Notes: a model not told the origin generated them from the letters alone. A stretch of 9,300 nucleotides of DNA from Thermoplasmata archaeon M9B1D (GCA_002900535.1 MUGC01000033.1:1-9300), one strand, 5' to 3'; shown: positions 1 through 6,960, numbered from the stretch's first letter. Translations and numbers: made by a program.

Positions 1-107
1 TAAATAGCCTTGAAACTTTAGAACCTAAAATACATCTCTCTGAAGATATAATGGAAAGAGCAAAAAATCCTCTTCAGAAAATGATGGAAATAGGCAGAGG
101 GGACTAA
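1..107 (+). CDS. nadA: Quinolinate synthase A, C-terminal fragment (partial, start outside window)
   Basis: An open frame runs in from the left edge and ends at TAA 105-107, giving 34 full codons (NSLETLEPKIHLSEDIMERA and onward to MMEIGRGD). The pattern of a short helix, then 'EP-I-L-EDI-ERA--P-QKM-EI', matches from memory the extreme C-terminus of quinolinate synthase, where members end in forms like 'PEDIxxKAxxPLERMLEI'. NadA condenses iminoaspartate with dihydroxyacetone phosphate to make quinolinate for NAD and carries an oxygen-sensitive 4Fe-4S cluster in the cytoplasm. The cluster cysteines lie outside the window and cannot be checked. Support from context: the next two genes build Fe-S clusters, and nifS-like genes next to nad genes are known in other prokaryotes. 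The call rests on a short tail, so it is probable rather than certain. Confidence 0.68.
   Translation, partial: NSLETLEPKIHLSEDIMERAKNPLQKMMEIGRGD
97..102 (+). promoter_or_regulatory. Ribosome binding site for the TTG-started cysteine desulfurase gene
   Basis: GAGGGG lies seven bases before the TTG at 110, inside the last codons of the upstream gene. It is the main reason for accepting the non-ATG start. No ATG occurs in this frame until deep inside the conserved fold. Confidence 0.65.
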
Positions 108-109
108 AA

Positions 110-1279
110 TTGAAGAAAGTTTATCTCGACTACGGTGCAACAACACCAGTTGATAAAGATGTATTAAATGAAATTCTACCTTTTTTTCATGAACGCTTTG
201 GAAACGCATCTTCGATTCATTCATATGGAAAAGAGGCATTCGATGCGGTAGAAAATGCAAGAGAAAAAGTATCAGACATTATTAATTGTAAAGCCAACGA
301 AATAGTGTTTACATCTGGAGGAACAGAATCAGATAATCTCGCGATAAAAGGCGTTGCATATATTAATAAAGATAAAAGAAAAACTAAGGGAAATCATATT
401 ATAACTTCTGCAATTGAGCATCCTGCTGTTCTTGAAACATGCAGGCACCTTGAAAAACAAGGTTTCAATGTTAAGTACTTGCCAGTAGATAAATACGGTA
501 TAGTAAATACTAAAGATTTAGAAGACGCAATTTCAGCAAATACCTTTCTTGTAACAATTATGTATGCTAACAATGAAATCGGAACAGTTGAACCAATCGA
601 AGAATTAGGGAAAATTACTAAGGAGCACAATGTTTTGTTTCACACTGATGCTGTACAAGCGATAACTAAAATTTCTATTGATGTTATAAAATTAAACATT
701 GACCTTTTATCTGTTTCAGCTCATAAGATTTATGGCCCTAAAGGAACAGGAGCATTATATGTTAAAAATGGTATAAAACTAGAGCCCACCGCTCATGGTG
801 GAGGACATGAAAAGGGGCTAAGAAGTAGTACCCTTAACACCCCAGGAATTGTAGGAATTGGCAAGGCATGTGAAATCGGAAAAAAAAGAATGAAAAAAGA
901 TACATTTTATATGAAAATTTTAAGAGACAAATTAATAAAAAATGTTTTAGAAATAGAAGAAAGCTATCTAAATGGTCACCCTGAAAAAAGACTTGCAAAT
1001 AACGCCCATTTTAGATTTACTGCTGTTGAAGGTGAATCATTGAATCTAATGCTTGATGATAAAGGAATCGCTGCAGCAACTGGTTCTGCCTGCTCATCGA
1101 AAAAATTACAGACATCACATGTCCTTTTGGCAATTGGAGTAAACCCCAAAGAAGCCCACGGATCAATTCGTTTCACACTTGGAAAATACACCTCAAAAGA
1201 GGAAATTGAATATGTATCAGATGCATTACCAGAAATCGTTAAAAGATTAAGAAAAATGTCTCCTCTTTGGAATAGATAG
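110..1279 (+). CDS. iscS: Cysteine desulfurase, IscS/NifS family
   Basis: A 389-residue PLP enzyme that takes sulfur from cysteine, leaving alanine, and passes it as a persulfide to Fe-S scaffolds or tRNA-thiolation partners. Landmarks of the fold-type I aminotransferase family are all present: N-terminal YLDYGATTP (5-13), the cofactor-stacking His104 in AIEHPAV, Asp180 and Gln183 in HTDAVQ, the Schiff-base Lys206 in SAHKIYGPKG, and the catalytic Cys328 in TGSACSSKK. Length is near the family's usual 380-400. The TTG start puts the first residues exactly on the conserved N-terminus and has a good SD. The gene begins two bases after the probable nadA stop and ends nine bases before iscU, so co-transcription and direct sulfur transfer to the downstream scaffold are likely. 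IscS versus NifS naming cannot be settled by sequence alone. The SufS type is less likely given the NifS-like GSACSS motif and the IscU partner. Confidence 0.95.
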   Translation: MKKVYLDYGATTPVDKDVLNEILPFFHERFGNASSIHSYGKEAFDAVENAREKVSDIINCKANEIVFTSGGTESDNLAIKGVAYINKDKRKTKGNHIITSAIEHPAVLETCRHLEKQGFNVKYLPVDKYGIVNTKDLEDAISANTFLVTIMYANNEIGTVEPIEELGKITKEHNVLFHTDAVQAITKISIDVIKLNIDLLSVSAHKIYGPKGTGALYVKNGIKLEPTAHGGGHEKGLRSSTLNTPGIVGIGKACEIGKKRMKKDTFYMKILRDKLIKNVLEIEESYLNGHPEKRLANNAHFRFTAVEGESLNLMLDDKGIAAATGSACSSKKLQTSHVLLAIGVNPKEAHGSIRFTLGKYTSKEEIEYVSDALPEIVKRLRKMSPLWNR

Positions 1280-1288
1280 GAAGAAAAC

Positions 1289-1672
1289 ATGGTAGAAATT
1301 GATTATAATGAAAAAGTAAAAGATCATTTTTTCAACCCAAGAAATGTTGGAGAAATTAAAGATGCAGACGGTGTTGGAACTGTTGGAAACCCTGTTTGCG
1401 GAGATGTTATGACAATTTATATCAAAGTAAAAAATAACATAATCATAGACATAAAATTTAAAACATACGGTTGTGCAGCTGCGATTGCCAGTAGCAGTAT
1501 TGCAACTGAGATGGTTAAGGGCAAAACACTTGAAGAAGCTGAAAAACTAACTCGTGACGACGTGGCAAAAGAACTTGGCGGGTTACCTGCAGTTAAAATG
1601 CATTGTTCAAATCTTGCATCAGATGCACTTCGTGAAGCAATCAAAGAATATAGGAAAAAACAAGGAAAGTGA
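1289..1672 (+). CDS. iscU: Fe-S cluster assembly scaffold, IscU/NifU N-terminal type
   Basis: A 127-residue soluble protein on which Fe-S clusters are built before transfer to target enzymes. It has the three conserved cysteines and the cluster-labilising aspartate of IscU: Cys37 and Asp39 in NPVCGDVM, Cys62 in YGCAAAIASSS, and Cys106 in KMHCSNLA. The segment before Cys106 is LPAVK (99-103), one change from the LPPVK loop that the HscA chaperone binds in bacteria. The protein consists of the U domain alone and lacks the extra ferredoxin-like and Nfu domains of full-length NifU. The ATG has AGGAAG just upstream. It lies nine bases after iscS, its usual sulfur donor, and six bases before queD. 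No hscA or hscB is visible here. Many archaea rely mainly on SUF, so this pair may be an added or alternative assembly route. Confidence 0.94.
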   Translation: MVEIDYNEKVKDHFFNPRNVGEIKDADGVGTVGNPVCGDVMTIYIKVKNNIIIDIKFKTYGCAAAIASSSIATEMVKGKTLEEAEKLTRDDVAKELGGLPAVKMHCSNLASDALREAIKEYRKKQGK

Positions 1673-1678
1673 AAGATT

Positions 1679-2164
1679 ATGAATTCATATATAACAATAG
1701 ATGGTTGGAGGTCAAATATTAGATTTTCATCTGCACATATAATACATGAATATGATAAATGTGGGAGAATTCATGGTCATACTTATGCAGTTCATACAAA
1801 AATAGTTGGAAAACCAGATAATAAAGGAATAATAGTTGATTTTTCACTTTTAAAAAATGCTCTTAGAGATATAACAAGTAAACTTGACCATGTTATTTTA
1901 ATTCCTGAGAAAAGCAATATCGTTAAAATTGAAAAACAAAAAGAATCTGTAAAAATAAGCGCATTAGGTAAAACCTTTATTTTTCCAAAAAGTGACTGCG
2001 TTTTTTTACCTATTAAATCTACTTCTGCTGAAAATCTAGCAATTTATATACTCGAAAGTCTTTTGGTAAAGATAAAATTTTCAAGTGAAATTGAATCTGT
2101 TGAAATTGGTGTAGACGAAGGATATGGCCAAGGCGCCTGTGTTTCCAGAAATTTACACAACTAA
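1679..2164 (+). CDS. queD: 6-carboxy-5,6,7,8-tetrahydropterin synthase, QueD family
   Basis: A 161-residue member of the 6-pyruvoyl-tetrahydropterin synthase fold. QueD turns dihydroneopterin triphosphate into 6-carboxytetrahydropterin, the second committed step toward preQ0; in archaea preQ0 is used for archaeosine at tRNA position 15. Zinc ligands are visible as His20 (FSSAH), His32 and His34 (IHGHTY). The nucleophile is Cys28, in the C-x3-H-G-H arrangement that separates QueD from true PTPS enzymes. Asp70-His71 (LDH) supply the catalytic pair, and STSAENLA (114-121) matches the conserved TAEN segment. A segment of about 35 residues (75-108) between LDH and TAEN, including FPKSDCVFLPI, makes it longer than the roughly 120-residue E. 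coli enzyme; similar segments occur, from memory, in archaeal homologues. It starts six bases after iscU and is followed closely by queC. The SD is weak (AGGAAAG). Confidence 0.9.
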   Translation: MNSYITIDGWRSNIRFSSAHIIHEYDKCGRIHGHTYAVHTKIVGKPDNKGIIVDFSLLKNALRDITSKLDHVILIPEKSNIVKIEKQKESVKISALGKTFIFPKSDCVFLPIKSTSAENLAIYILESLLVKIKFSSEIESVEIGVDEGYGQGACVSRNLHN

Positions 2165-2178
2165 AATGGATTATGACT

Positions 2179-2874
2179 ATGAAAAAAGCTGTTTGTCTTT
2201 TATCAGGTGGCCTTGACTCTTGTGTAACAGCGTATATCGCAAAAAGTAAAGGTTATGAAGTTTTCACGTTATCATTTAACTATGGCCAAAGACACAAAAA
2301 AGAAATCGAATGCACAAAAAAAATAGCTGAACTAATCAAAGCAAAAAAACATGTGATTTTTAACATAAATCTCGACAAGTTTGGTGGATCTTCTCTTGTT
2401 AATAAAAAGTTGAAACCAGAAATTAACCATAGAATTGATGAAATAGGGAAAATAATTCCGTCTACTTATGTTCCTGCTAGAAATACTGTTTTTCTATCAA
2501 TTGCTCTTGCTTATGCAGAAACAATAGATGCAGAAGCAATATTTATTGGGGTAACAGCCACGGATTATTCAGGTTACCCAGATTGCAGACCTGAATATAT
2601 TGAAGCATTTCAAAAAATGGTAAATCTTGCAACAAAAAAATGTATTGAAGGCAATTCAATTCAGATAAAAACACCATTACTGAATCTTCCGAAAGCAGAG
2701 ATTATAAATAAAGGAAAAAAACTTGGTGTACCTTTTGATAAAACTTGGTCGTGCTATCTTGGAAAAAAACTTGCTTGTGGAAGGTGCGATTCATGTCTCC
2801 TGAGACTCAAAGGTTTTAAAGAAGCAGGATTAAAAGATCCGATAAAATACAAGGACCTTCCGAATCATATATAA
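2179..2874 (+). CDS. queC: 7-cyano-7-deazaguanine synthase QueC
   Basis: A 231-residue ATP-dependent enzyme that converts 7-carboxy-7-deazaguanine plus ammonia into preQ0. It shows the PP-loop SGGLDS (9-14), FNYGQRH (33-39), PARN (99-102), the substrate-region signature DYSGYPDCRPEY (129-140), and a C-terminal zinc site from Cys192, Cys200, Cys203 and Cys206 (TWSC, then ACGRCDSC). An in-frame ATG two codons earlier (2173) is possible, but it would sit only two bases from the faint GGA SD at 2168-2170. The chosen ATG has an eight-base spacer and gives the common MKKAVCLLSGG start. QueC follows QueD directly. QueE, which makes the QueC substrate, is not in this window. In archaea preQ0 goes on to archaeosine TGT and an amidine-forming enzyme. 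It is the last gene of the operon, converging on the signal peptidase gene with a gap of 13 bases. Confidence 0.95.
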   Translation: MKKAVCLLSGGLDSCVTAYIAKSKGYEVFTLSFNYGQRHKKEIECTKKIAELIKAKKHVIFNINLDKFGGSSLVNKKLKPEINHRIDEIGKIIPSTYVPARNTVFLSIALAYAETIDAEAIFIGVTATDYSGYPDCRPEYIEAFQKMVNLATKKCIEGNSIQIKTPLLNLPKAEIINKGKKLGVPFDKTWSCYLGKKLACGRCDSCLLRLKGFKEAGLKDPIKYKDLPNHI

Positions 2875-2883
2875 CTAAAGAAA

Positions 2884-2905
2884 TATTTTATTTTTTGAAT
2901 TTTTC
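2884..2905 (+). terminator. T-rich terminator after queC
   Basis: Starting about ten bases after the queC stop, the + strand carries several T runs of 4 to 6 with no clear hairpin (TATTTTATTTTTTG, then TTTTTC). Oligo-T tracts are the usual intrinsic terminators of archaeal RNA polymerase. The tract overlaps the last codons of the opposite gene, which also encode a lysine-rich tail, so its T content is partly coding. Confidence 0.45.
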
Positions 2906-3841
2906 AAATAACTCGTCATCCAACTTTTTTTCTAATGGTTTTTCTTCAGATGAGGGTTTGTTATTTTCAATTGGCTCCTTCTTATTTTTAAAGTATCCAT
3001 ATAAATCAAGACCGATTGGGATTGATACCAATATAACAATTAAAATTACCAAGCATTGAATAGAGTCACCATGTACATTTTTTAGTGTGTCTTTTCCTCC
3101 AAAGACATCATTGAAAAATAAATTTATAGTTCCAATCCATGGTAGTTCTCCACTTGCTTTTCCTGATATCCATTCAACTTTTACTAGTTGATCACAGATT
3201 CCACCTAGCTGGTCACATGCCCTATTAGATACAGGATTGTCACCTTTTGTTATAAATCCTGAATGCGTAAATTTTTGATAATGATTCTGGCCTGGTTTAC
3301 CATCAAATACAACTGAAGAATTACCTGCCCAATTCCAAATACCACATTCTGGTATATACAAAGGCTCAGATGCATTTTGTCGTATTATACCATATTCTTC
3401 AATAGTGTAAAAAGTATTTGAGTTTTCAATTTCTACTTCTATCCAGCACATAGCACGATGAATTATTTGATCCTCATCTACATCTCCATCAGGATGATAA
3501 ACAACCACATCTCCTTTTTTACCATAGTTGTAATAATCTGATGTAGAATACGGAATTACATCTCTTTTATTGTTAACCTTCACAAGTAGTACCATATCCC
3601 CCGCATCGATAGTTCCAATCCGACCATATGGGGGGTTTGGATGCTCCATGCTACCTGATTCGATTGCAACCATTGGTGCTGCAAACCATTGACCGGTATA
3701 CGTCCAAAGAGCAATAAGAATTATAAACACAAATAAAAATGCAACAAAAACATCTCTTAAAAGTGACACCTTACTGTTATCGCTTCGCCAGAAACGAATA
3801 AACAGATGTTTTATTTGCTTGTAAAATTTCATAAAATTCAT
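2888..3841 (-). CDS. Signal peptidase I, archaeal/Sec11-like serine protease with two membrane segments
   Basis: A membrane protease that removes signal peptides from exported proteins on the outer face of the membrane. Counting from the ATG at 3841 (317 residues): a basic cytoplasmic N-terminus, a membrane helix at about 30-49, catalytic Ser64 in ESGSMEHP, GRIGTIDAGDMVLL (73-86), GDVVVYHP (110-117), catalytic His128 in QIIHRA, and Asp201 in FITKGDNPVSN. A His instead of Lys places it with archaeal and ER signal peptidases. A second helix lies at about 262-282, followed by a charged tail of some 30 residues. A TTG start at 3874 would add 11 residues and overlap nob1 by 23 bases; AAGGGA six bases before the ATG favours the shorter form. 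The outside region has four cysteines, including a repeated CDQL (209-212, 216-219), and two N-glycosylation sequons (NAS, NSS), suggesting a modified or disulfide-stabilised domain. Confidence 0.9.
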   Translation of the reverse strand: MNFMKFYKQIKHLFIRFWRSDNSKVSLLRDVFVAFLFVFIILIALWTYTGQWFAAPMVAIESGSMEHPNPPYGRIGTIDAGDMVLLVKVNNKRDVIPYSTSDYYNYGKKGDVVVYHPDGDVDEDQIIHRAMCWIEVEIENSNTFYTIEEYGIIRQNASEPLYIPECGIWNWAGNSSVVFDGKPGQNHYQKFTHSGFITKGDNPVSNRACDQLGGICDQLVKVEWISGKASGELPWIGTINLFFNDVFGGKDTLKNVHGDSIQCLVILIVILVSIPIGLDLYGYFKNKKEPIENNKPSSEEKPLEKKLDDELFEKFKK

Positions 3842-3847
3842 AAAGAA

Positions 3848-3853
3848 TCCCTT
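3848..3853 (-). promoter_or_regulatory. Ribosome binding site choosing the ATG start of the signal peptidase
   Basis: On the - strand AAGGGA ends six bases before the ATG at 3841 and overlaps the nob1 stop codon (3852-3854). This spacing favours the internal ATG over the upstream TTG at 3874 and suggests translation coupled to nob1. Confidence 0.55.
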
Positions 3854-4373
3854 AAATCTCTTGTTTTTTAGCAACTATCTTCTTGGTCTCTGCACCACAT
3901 ATTGGACAAATATTTATATCATCTTTGAATTTTTTCCCACATCCTTGACATCTGTTGATCCATTTAAACCTTTTTGTTATTCCCTTTTGATTTATAGTTT
4001 CAAAGTTTATATCTAAATAATTCGCGATATTTTGAATTGAATAGTCATCGGTTATAACAATAGAGTGATCTCCTTGATTTTTAATATCTAACGATAATGC
4101 TAAAAGTTTAATATCAAAATTTGAAAGTCTTTCAAAATCACCTGTTTCTTTGGATTTTTTAATTATTTCATTTATTGATTTTTCTGATGGAGACTGATAA
4201 CTTAATCCTTTTTCTTTTAAAAATTGAAAAAATTGATAGTCTTTTCCGCCAGGTTTTATTTCCATTTCTATATCTGGTATTGTAATCATTTTAACATTTT
4301 CTAAGTTGAATGGTTTGCCAGATAAAATGGCTGAAGTATCAAGAATATAAAACTTGATTTTTTTATTAGTCAT
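3852..4373 (-). CDS. nob1: rRNA maturation endonuclease Nob1 (PIN domain plus zinc ribbon)
   Basis: A 173-residue protein. The N-terminal PIN nuclease domain (about 7-125) has the expected acidic metal-binding positions: Asp12 in YILDTSAIL, Glu36/Glu38 in TIPDIEMEIKPGG, Asp87 in SNFDIKLLALSLD, and Asp109-Asp110 in VITDDYSIQNIA. The domain ends in a linker with GITKRFKWINRC, followed by a zinc ribbon made by Cys142, Cys145, Cys156 and Cys159 (CQGC, ten residues, CPIC) and a short basic tail. This architecture is that of archaeal Nob1, which cuts the 3' end of pre-16S rRNA during small-subunit assembly. Start is ATG with no clear SD; a TATA-like stretch about 30 bases upstream suggests a short-leader transcript or read-through from hisS. 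The signal peptidase follows with a gap of about ten bases. Pairing of ribosome maturation and secretion genes is probably operon convenience rather than a direct functional link. Confidence 0.92.
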   Translation of the reverse strand: MTNKKIKFYILDTSAILSGKPFNLENVKMITIPDIEMEIKPGGKDYQFFQFLKEKGLSYQSPSEKSINEIIKKSKETGDFERLSNFDIKLLALSLDIKNQGDHSIVITDDYSIQNIANYLDINFETINQKGITKRFKWINRCQGCGKKFKDDINICPICGAETKKIVAKKQEI

Positions 4374-4399
4374 TTGAGAAAAATGTAAACTAGGCGTTG

Positions 4400-4411
4400 T
4401 ATTTTATTTTA
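4400..4411 (-). promoter_or_regulatory. Possible TATA box for nob1
   Basis: The - strand reads TTAAAATAAAAT, centred about 32 bases before the nob1 ATG and overlapping the hisS stop. A start site about 25 bases on would give a leader of only a few bases, fitting the lack of an SD. AT richness makes chance matches common. Confidence 0.3.
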
Positions 4412-5674
4412 ACTCTTAAAATTGTTTTTTAAATCAGTAATTTTTACTGTTGTTTGTTCTCCTGTTTCCATGTTTTTAATCGTAACAGTGCTTTTTTCTA
4501 ATTCATTGGGACCAATGATAATCGCTTTTTTTGCATTTATTGAGTTTGCATATTTTAAAGATTTGCTAATTCCTCGTCTCATTAGATCAATGTCAATGCT
4601 TGCATCAATTTTTCTAAGTTCCTGCGCGATTCTAAGTGATTCAGTTATCATATCGTCACTAACTGGTATTATAAATGCATCAATTTGTTGAGCTGGAAAT
4701 TTGTATTTTTCTGTTTCAAGTGCAAGAATTGTTCTATCAAAACCAATTGCAAAACCTGATGTGGGTGTTTCTTTTCCTCCAAATAACGGAATTAGTTCGT
4801 ATTCTCCCCCGCCGCATAGTTGTTTTTCAGCACCTAATTTTGGTGCTTCTATCTCAAAAACTAATCCTTTGTAATAATCAAGTCCTCGAACAATGCTCAT
4901 TTTAATAGTATAGTTTTTAATTTTAAATGAGTTATCTAGAAAAGCAAGTATTTCTTTTAGTTTTAGGATTTCTTCTTGCGCATCCTTATCTGTTTTTACG
5001 AATTCTTGAATTTTATTTAGATCAGTTGTCTGTAATATATCTAGAAAGGTGGATGAATCTTTTGGGGATATACCAAAATCTGATAGTGCTTCTAATAAAT
5101 CCTCAAACATTGATTTATCAATAAGTGGGATTAGATAACTTTGTTTATCTTTTGGTAAATTAAGTTTTTTAAAGATTGCTGACAAAACATTTAGATTTCC
5201 AATGTTTAAGTGAATGTTTGTCAATCCTGAGTTTTCTAATATTTTATAGGCCATGGCAATTAGTTCTGCAAGTGCCTCTGGATTAACTGTTCCAATTAGC
5301 TCGCATCCGGCTTGTTTAAATTCACGATATCTTCCTTTTTGCGGTCGATCGTATCTGAAACAGTTTCCGAAATAGAAAAGTTTCAAAGGTTTTGGTTTCA
5401 TCTGTAGTTTTTCAACATAAAATCTGATAACTGGCGCAGTTAGTTCTGGTCTTAACGCTATTTCTCTACCGCCTTTATCTACAAAAGAGTATAGCTCATT
5501 AATTATTGTTTCCCCAGATTTGGCTGTGAAAAGTTCGAGGTTTTCAAATATTGGAGTTTGAACCTCTTTGTATCCATATTTTTGAAATATTGATCTGATA
5601 CTTTCTTCAACGATTTTTCTTTTTTGCATCTCTTCTGGATTAAAATCCCTTGTTCCTCTTGGGTTCTGGTACAC
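4409..5674 (-). CDS. hisS: Histidyl-tRNA synthetase
   Basis: A 421-residue class II synthetase that charges tRNA-His. N-terminal NPRGTRDF (4-11) is the family's opening. Motif 1 lies around 34-45, the ALRPELTAPVIR block at 73-84, and motif 2 at 105-125 (FRYDRPQKGRYREF, then the QAGCELIG segment). The histidine-specific HisA motif RGLDYYKGLVFEIE is at 263-276, GGGEYELIPLFGG at 288-300, and motif 3 at 306-317 (SGFAIGFDRTIL). The C-terminal anticodon-binding domain spans about 331-415. Length is normal. The start is GTG; the neighbouring upstream ATGs (5676, 5693) are out of frame, and GTG places MYQNPRGTRDF at the right distance from motif 1. There is no SD, but a TATA-like box sits about 25 bases upstream, so the mRNA is probably leaderless. 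Nob1 begins 35 bases downstream on the same strand. Confidence 0.97.
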   Translation of the reverse strand: MYQNPRGTRDFNPEEMQKRKIVEESIRSIFQKYGYKEVQTPIFENLELFTAKSGETIINELYSFVDKGGREIALRPELTAPVIRFYVEKLQMKPKPLKLFYFGNCFRYDRPQKGRYREFKQAGCELIGTVNPEALAELIAMAYKILENSGLTNIHLNIGNLNVLSAIFKKLNLPKDKQSYLIPLIDKSMFEDLLEALSDFGISPKDSSTFLDILQTTDLNKIQEFVKTDKDAQEEILKLKEILAFLDNSFKIKNYTIKMSIVRGLDYYKGLVFEIEAPKLGAEKQLCGGGEYELIPLFGGKETPTSGFAIGFDRTILALETEKYKFPAQQIDAFIIPVSDDMITESLRIAQELRKIDASIDIDLMRRGISKSLKYANSINAKKAIIIGPNELEKSTVTIKNMETGEQTTVKITDLKNNFKS

Positions 5675-5692
5675 ATTTTGGTTGTATGAACA

Positions 5693-5704
5693 TTTTATTT
5701 AATA
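5693..5704 (-). promoter_or_regulatory. TATA box of the hisS promoter
   Basis: The - strand reads TATTAAATAAAA, centred about 25 bases before the GTG start. That is the archaeal TATA-to-start distance, so transcription should begin at or next to the start codon. No SD is present between the two, which agrees with a leaderless mRNA. A second TATA-like stretch (TATAAAATAATT, about 5716-5727) lies further upstream. Confidence 0.5.
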
Positions 5705-5742
5705 CTCTTTCGACTAATTATTTTATACCAGCTTCTACTGGA

Positions 5743-5760
5743 GGATAAAATAAAAAAAAG
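5743..5760 (-). terminator. T-tract terminator after the aminotransferase gene
   Basis: Immediately after the aminotransferase stop, the - strand reads C, eight Ts, A, four Ts, A. This is a clean archaeal oligo-T terminator with no need for a hairpin. It separates the aminotransferase transcript from the hisS promoter just beyond it. Confidence 0.6.
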
Positions 5761-6960
5761 TTATGTTTTTTCTTTTAAAAACTCTTCGAGTTTGTCATAT
5801 GCTTTCTCAAGTGTTTCAAGAGTTGGTAAAATAACTCCTCTAAAATGCTCTTTACCGTATGTCTCACAAAAACCAGACCCATGAACAACAAGAACATGTT
5901 TTTCATGTAAAAAATCAAGAACAAATTCCTTGTCGTTTTTCCATATGCCTGTCTCCATTGCTTCAATTTTAGGGAAAATATAGAATGCTCCTTGTGGTTT
6001 TGCTGTTGAAATTCCATCTATTTCATTCAAACGTTTATAAGAAAAATCACGTCTTTCACGCAGTTTTTTATTTGTTTCTTCAATGTGATCTTGTGGACCT
6101 CTTAAAGCTGCAATACATGCACGTTGACAGACGGAATTTGCACAAAGCCTTGATCTTGCAATTCTCATGAAAGCGTCCTGAACCTCATCAAGAATACCAT
6201 CATGATGAAATAAAATATATCCTATCCTCCAACCTGGGATTAAATAGACCTTTGAAAAACCGTTAAATGTTACAACTGGCACATCTTCTGTAAGAGTAGC
6301 TGTTGCATATTGTCTTTCATCAAAAATCATATCATCATAGATTTCATCAGATATAATAGGGATGCTAAACTCACCAGCAACATCAATTATATCCTTTACA
6401 ACTTTTTTAGGATAAAGTGCACCAGTTGGATTATTAGGATTAATTAAAACTATTCCTTTTGTCTTATCTGAAATATTATTTCTAATATCTTCAACATCTG
6501 GCCACCAACCTTCTTCCTCCATACATCGATAATATACAGGTACTGCACCAAGAAAATGTGTAATTAAAAAATATTGAGGATAAGTAGGCCCTGGAATTAA
6601 CAACTCATCACCTGGATTAAGAGAAGCATTAAGATAAATCTGTAAAGATTCAGTAACACCTGATGTTACGCATACATCATTACGGGTATAATCAACCCTG
6701 TTCCTTTTTTTTTCACGTATAATTATTTCTTCTCTAAGCTCAACATCTCCTTCAGATTGAGAATAACCATTATATCCTTGCTGTGCTGCATCATATAATG
6801 CTTCTTTCATATGTTGAGGTGTGTCAAAATCATATTTATTAGGATCACCAATATTTAGATGTAAAACTTTGATTCCTTTCTCTTCAAGTTTTCTTGCTGG
6901 AATTACAACTTCACGTATTGCATAATTTACACCTTGAGATCTATCTGAAGCTTTAATCAT
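5761..6960 (-). CDS. Class I/II PLP aminotransferase, aspartate/alanine aminotransferase-like
   Basis: A 399-residue fold-type I aminotransferase of the AspC/AlaT group (COG0436-like). Visible residues: NIGDPNKYDF (36-45) for substrate binding, the YNGYSQSEGDVELRE block (63-77), Asn177 in NPNNPTGALY, Asp205 and Tyr208 in ISDEIYDD, the cofactor lysine Lys237 in FNGFSKVYLIPGWR with Arg245 for phosphate, and Arg374 in EHFRGVILPT, which should bind the substrate carboxylate. The N-terminus (RSQGVNYAIREVV-PARKLEEKG) resembles archaeal members annotated as alanine or aspartate aminotransferase; the true amino donor cannot be read from sequence. It is cytoplasmic and would link glutamate/2-oxoglutarate with alanine/pyruvate or aspartate/oxaloacetate. 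The ATG has no SD but has a TATA-like box 25 bases upstream, so it is probably leaderless. It is a single-gene transcript: a T-tract terminator follows the stop and the kinase terminator lies upstream. Confidence 0.93.
   Translation of the reverse strand: MIKASDRSQGVNYAIREVVIPARKLEEKGIKVLHLNIGDPNKYDFDTPQHMKEALYDAAQQGYNGYSQSEGDVELREEIIIREKKRNRVDYTRNDVCVTSGVTESLQIYLNASLNPGDELLIPGPTYPQYFLITHFLGAVPVYYRCMEEEGWWPDVEDIRNNISDKTKGIVLINPNNPTGALYPKKVVKDIIDVAGEFSIPIISDEIYDDMIFDERQYATATLTEDVPVVTFNGFSKVYLIPGWRIGYILFHHDGILDEVQDAFMRIARSRLCANSVCQRACIAALRGPQDHIEETNKKLRERRDFSYKRLNEIDGISTAKPQGAFYIFPKIEAMETGIWKNDKEFVLDFLHEKHVLVVHGSGFCETYGKEHFRGVILPTLETLEKAYDKLEEFLKEKT

Noticed and set aside
18..630. Open frames on the - strand opposite nadA and iscS
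   Set aside because: They mirror well-conserved coding sequence on the + strand and show no family motifs of their own.
4422..5124. + strand open frames opposite hisS
   Set aside because: They are hydrophobic shadows created by the AT-rich antisense of a clear HisRS gene.
5728..5741. Possible hairpin CCAG-loop-CTGG between aminotransferase and hisS
   Set aside because: The stem is only 4 bp and lies beyond the T tract, so it is too weak to call a terminator hairpin or regulatory RNA.
5775..6170. Additional open frames overlapping the aminotransferase gene
   Set aside because: Both are out-of-frame readings of a gene whose full set of PLP-enzyme motifs is intact.
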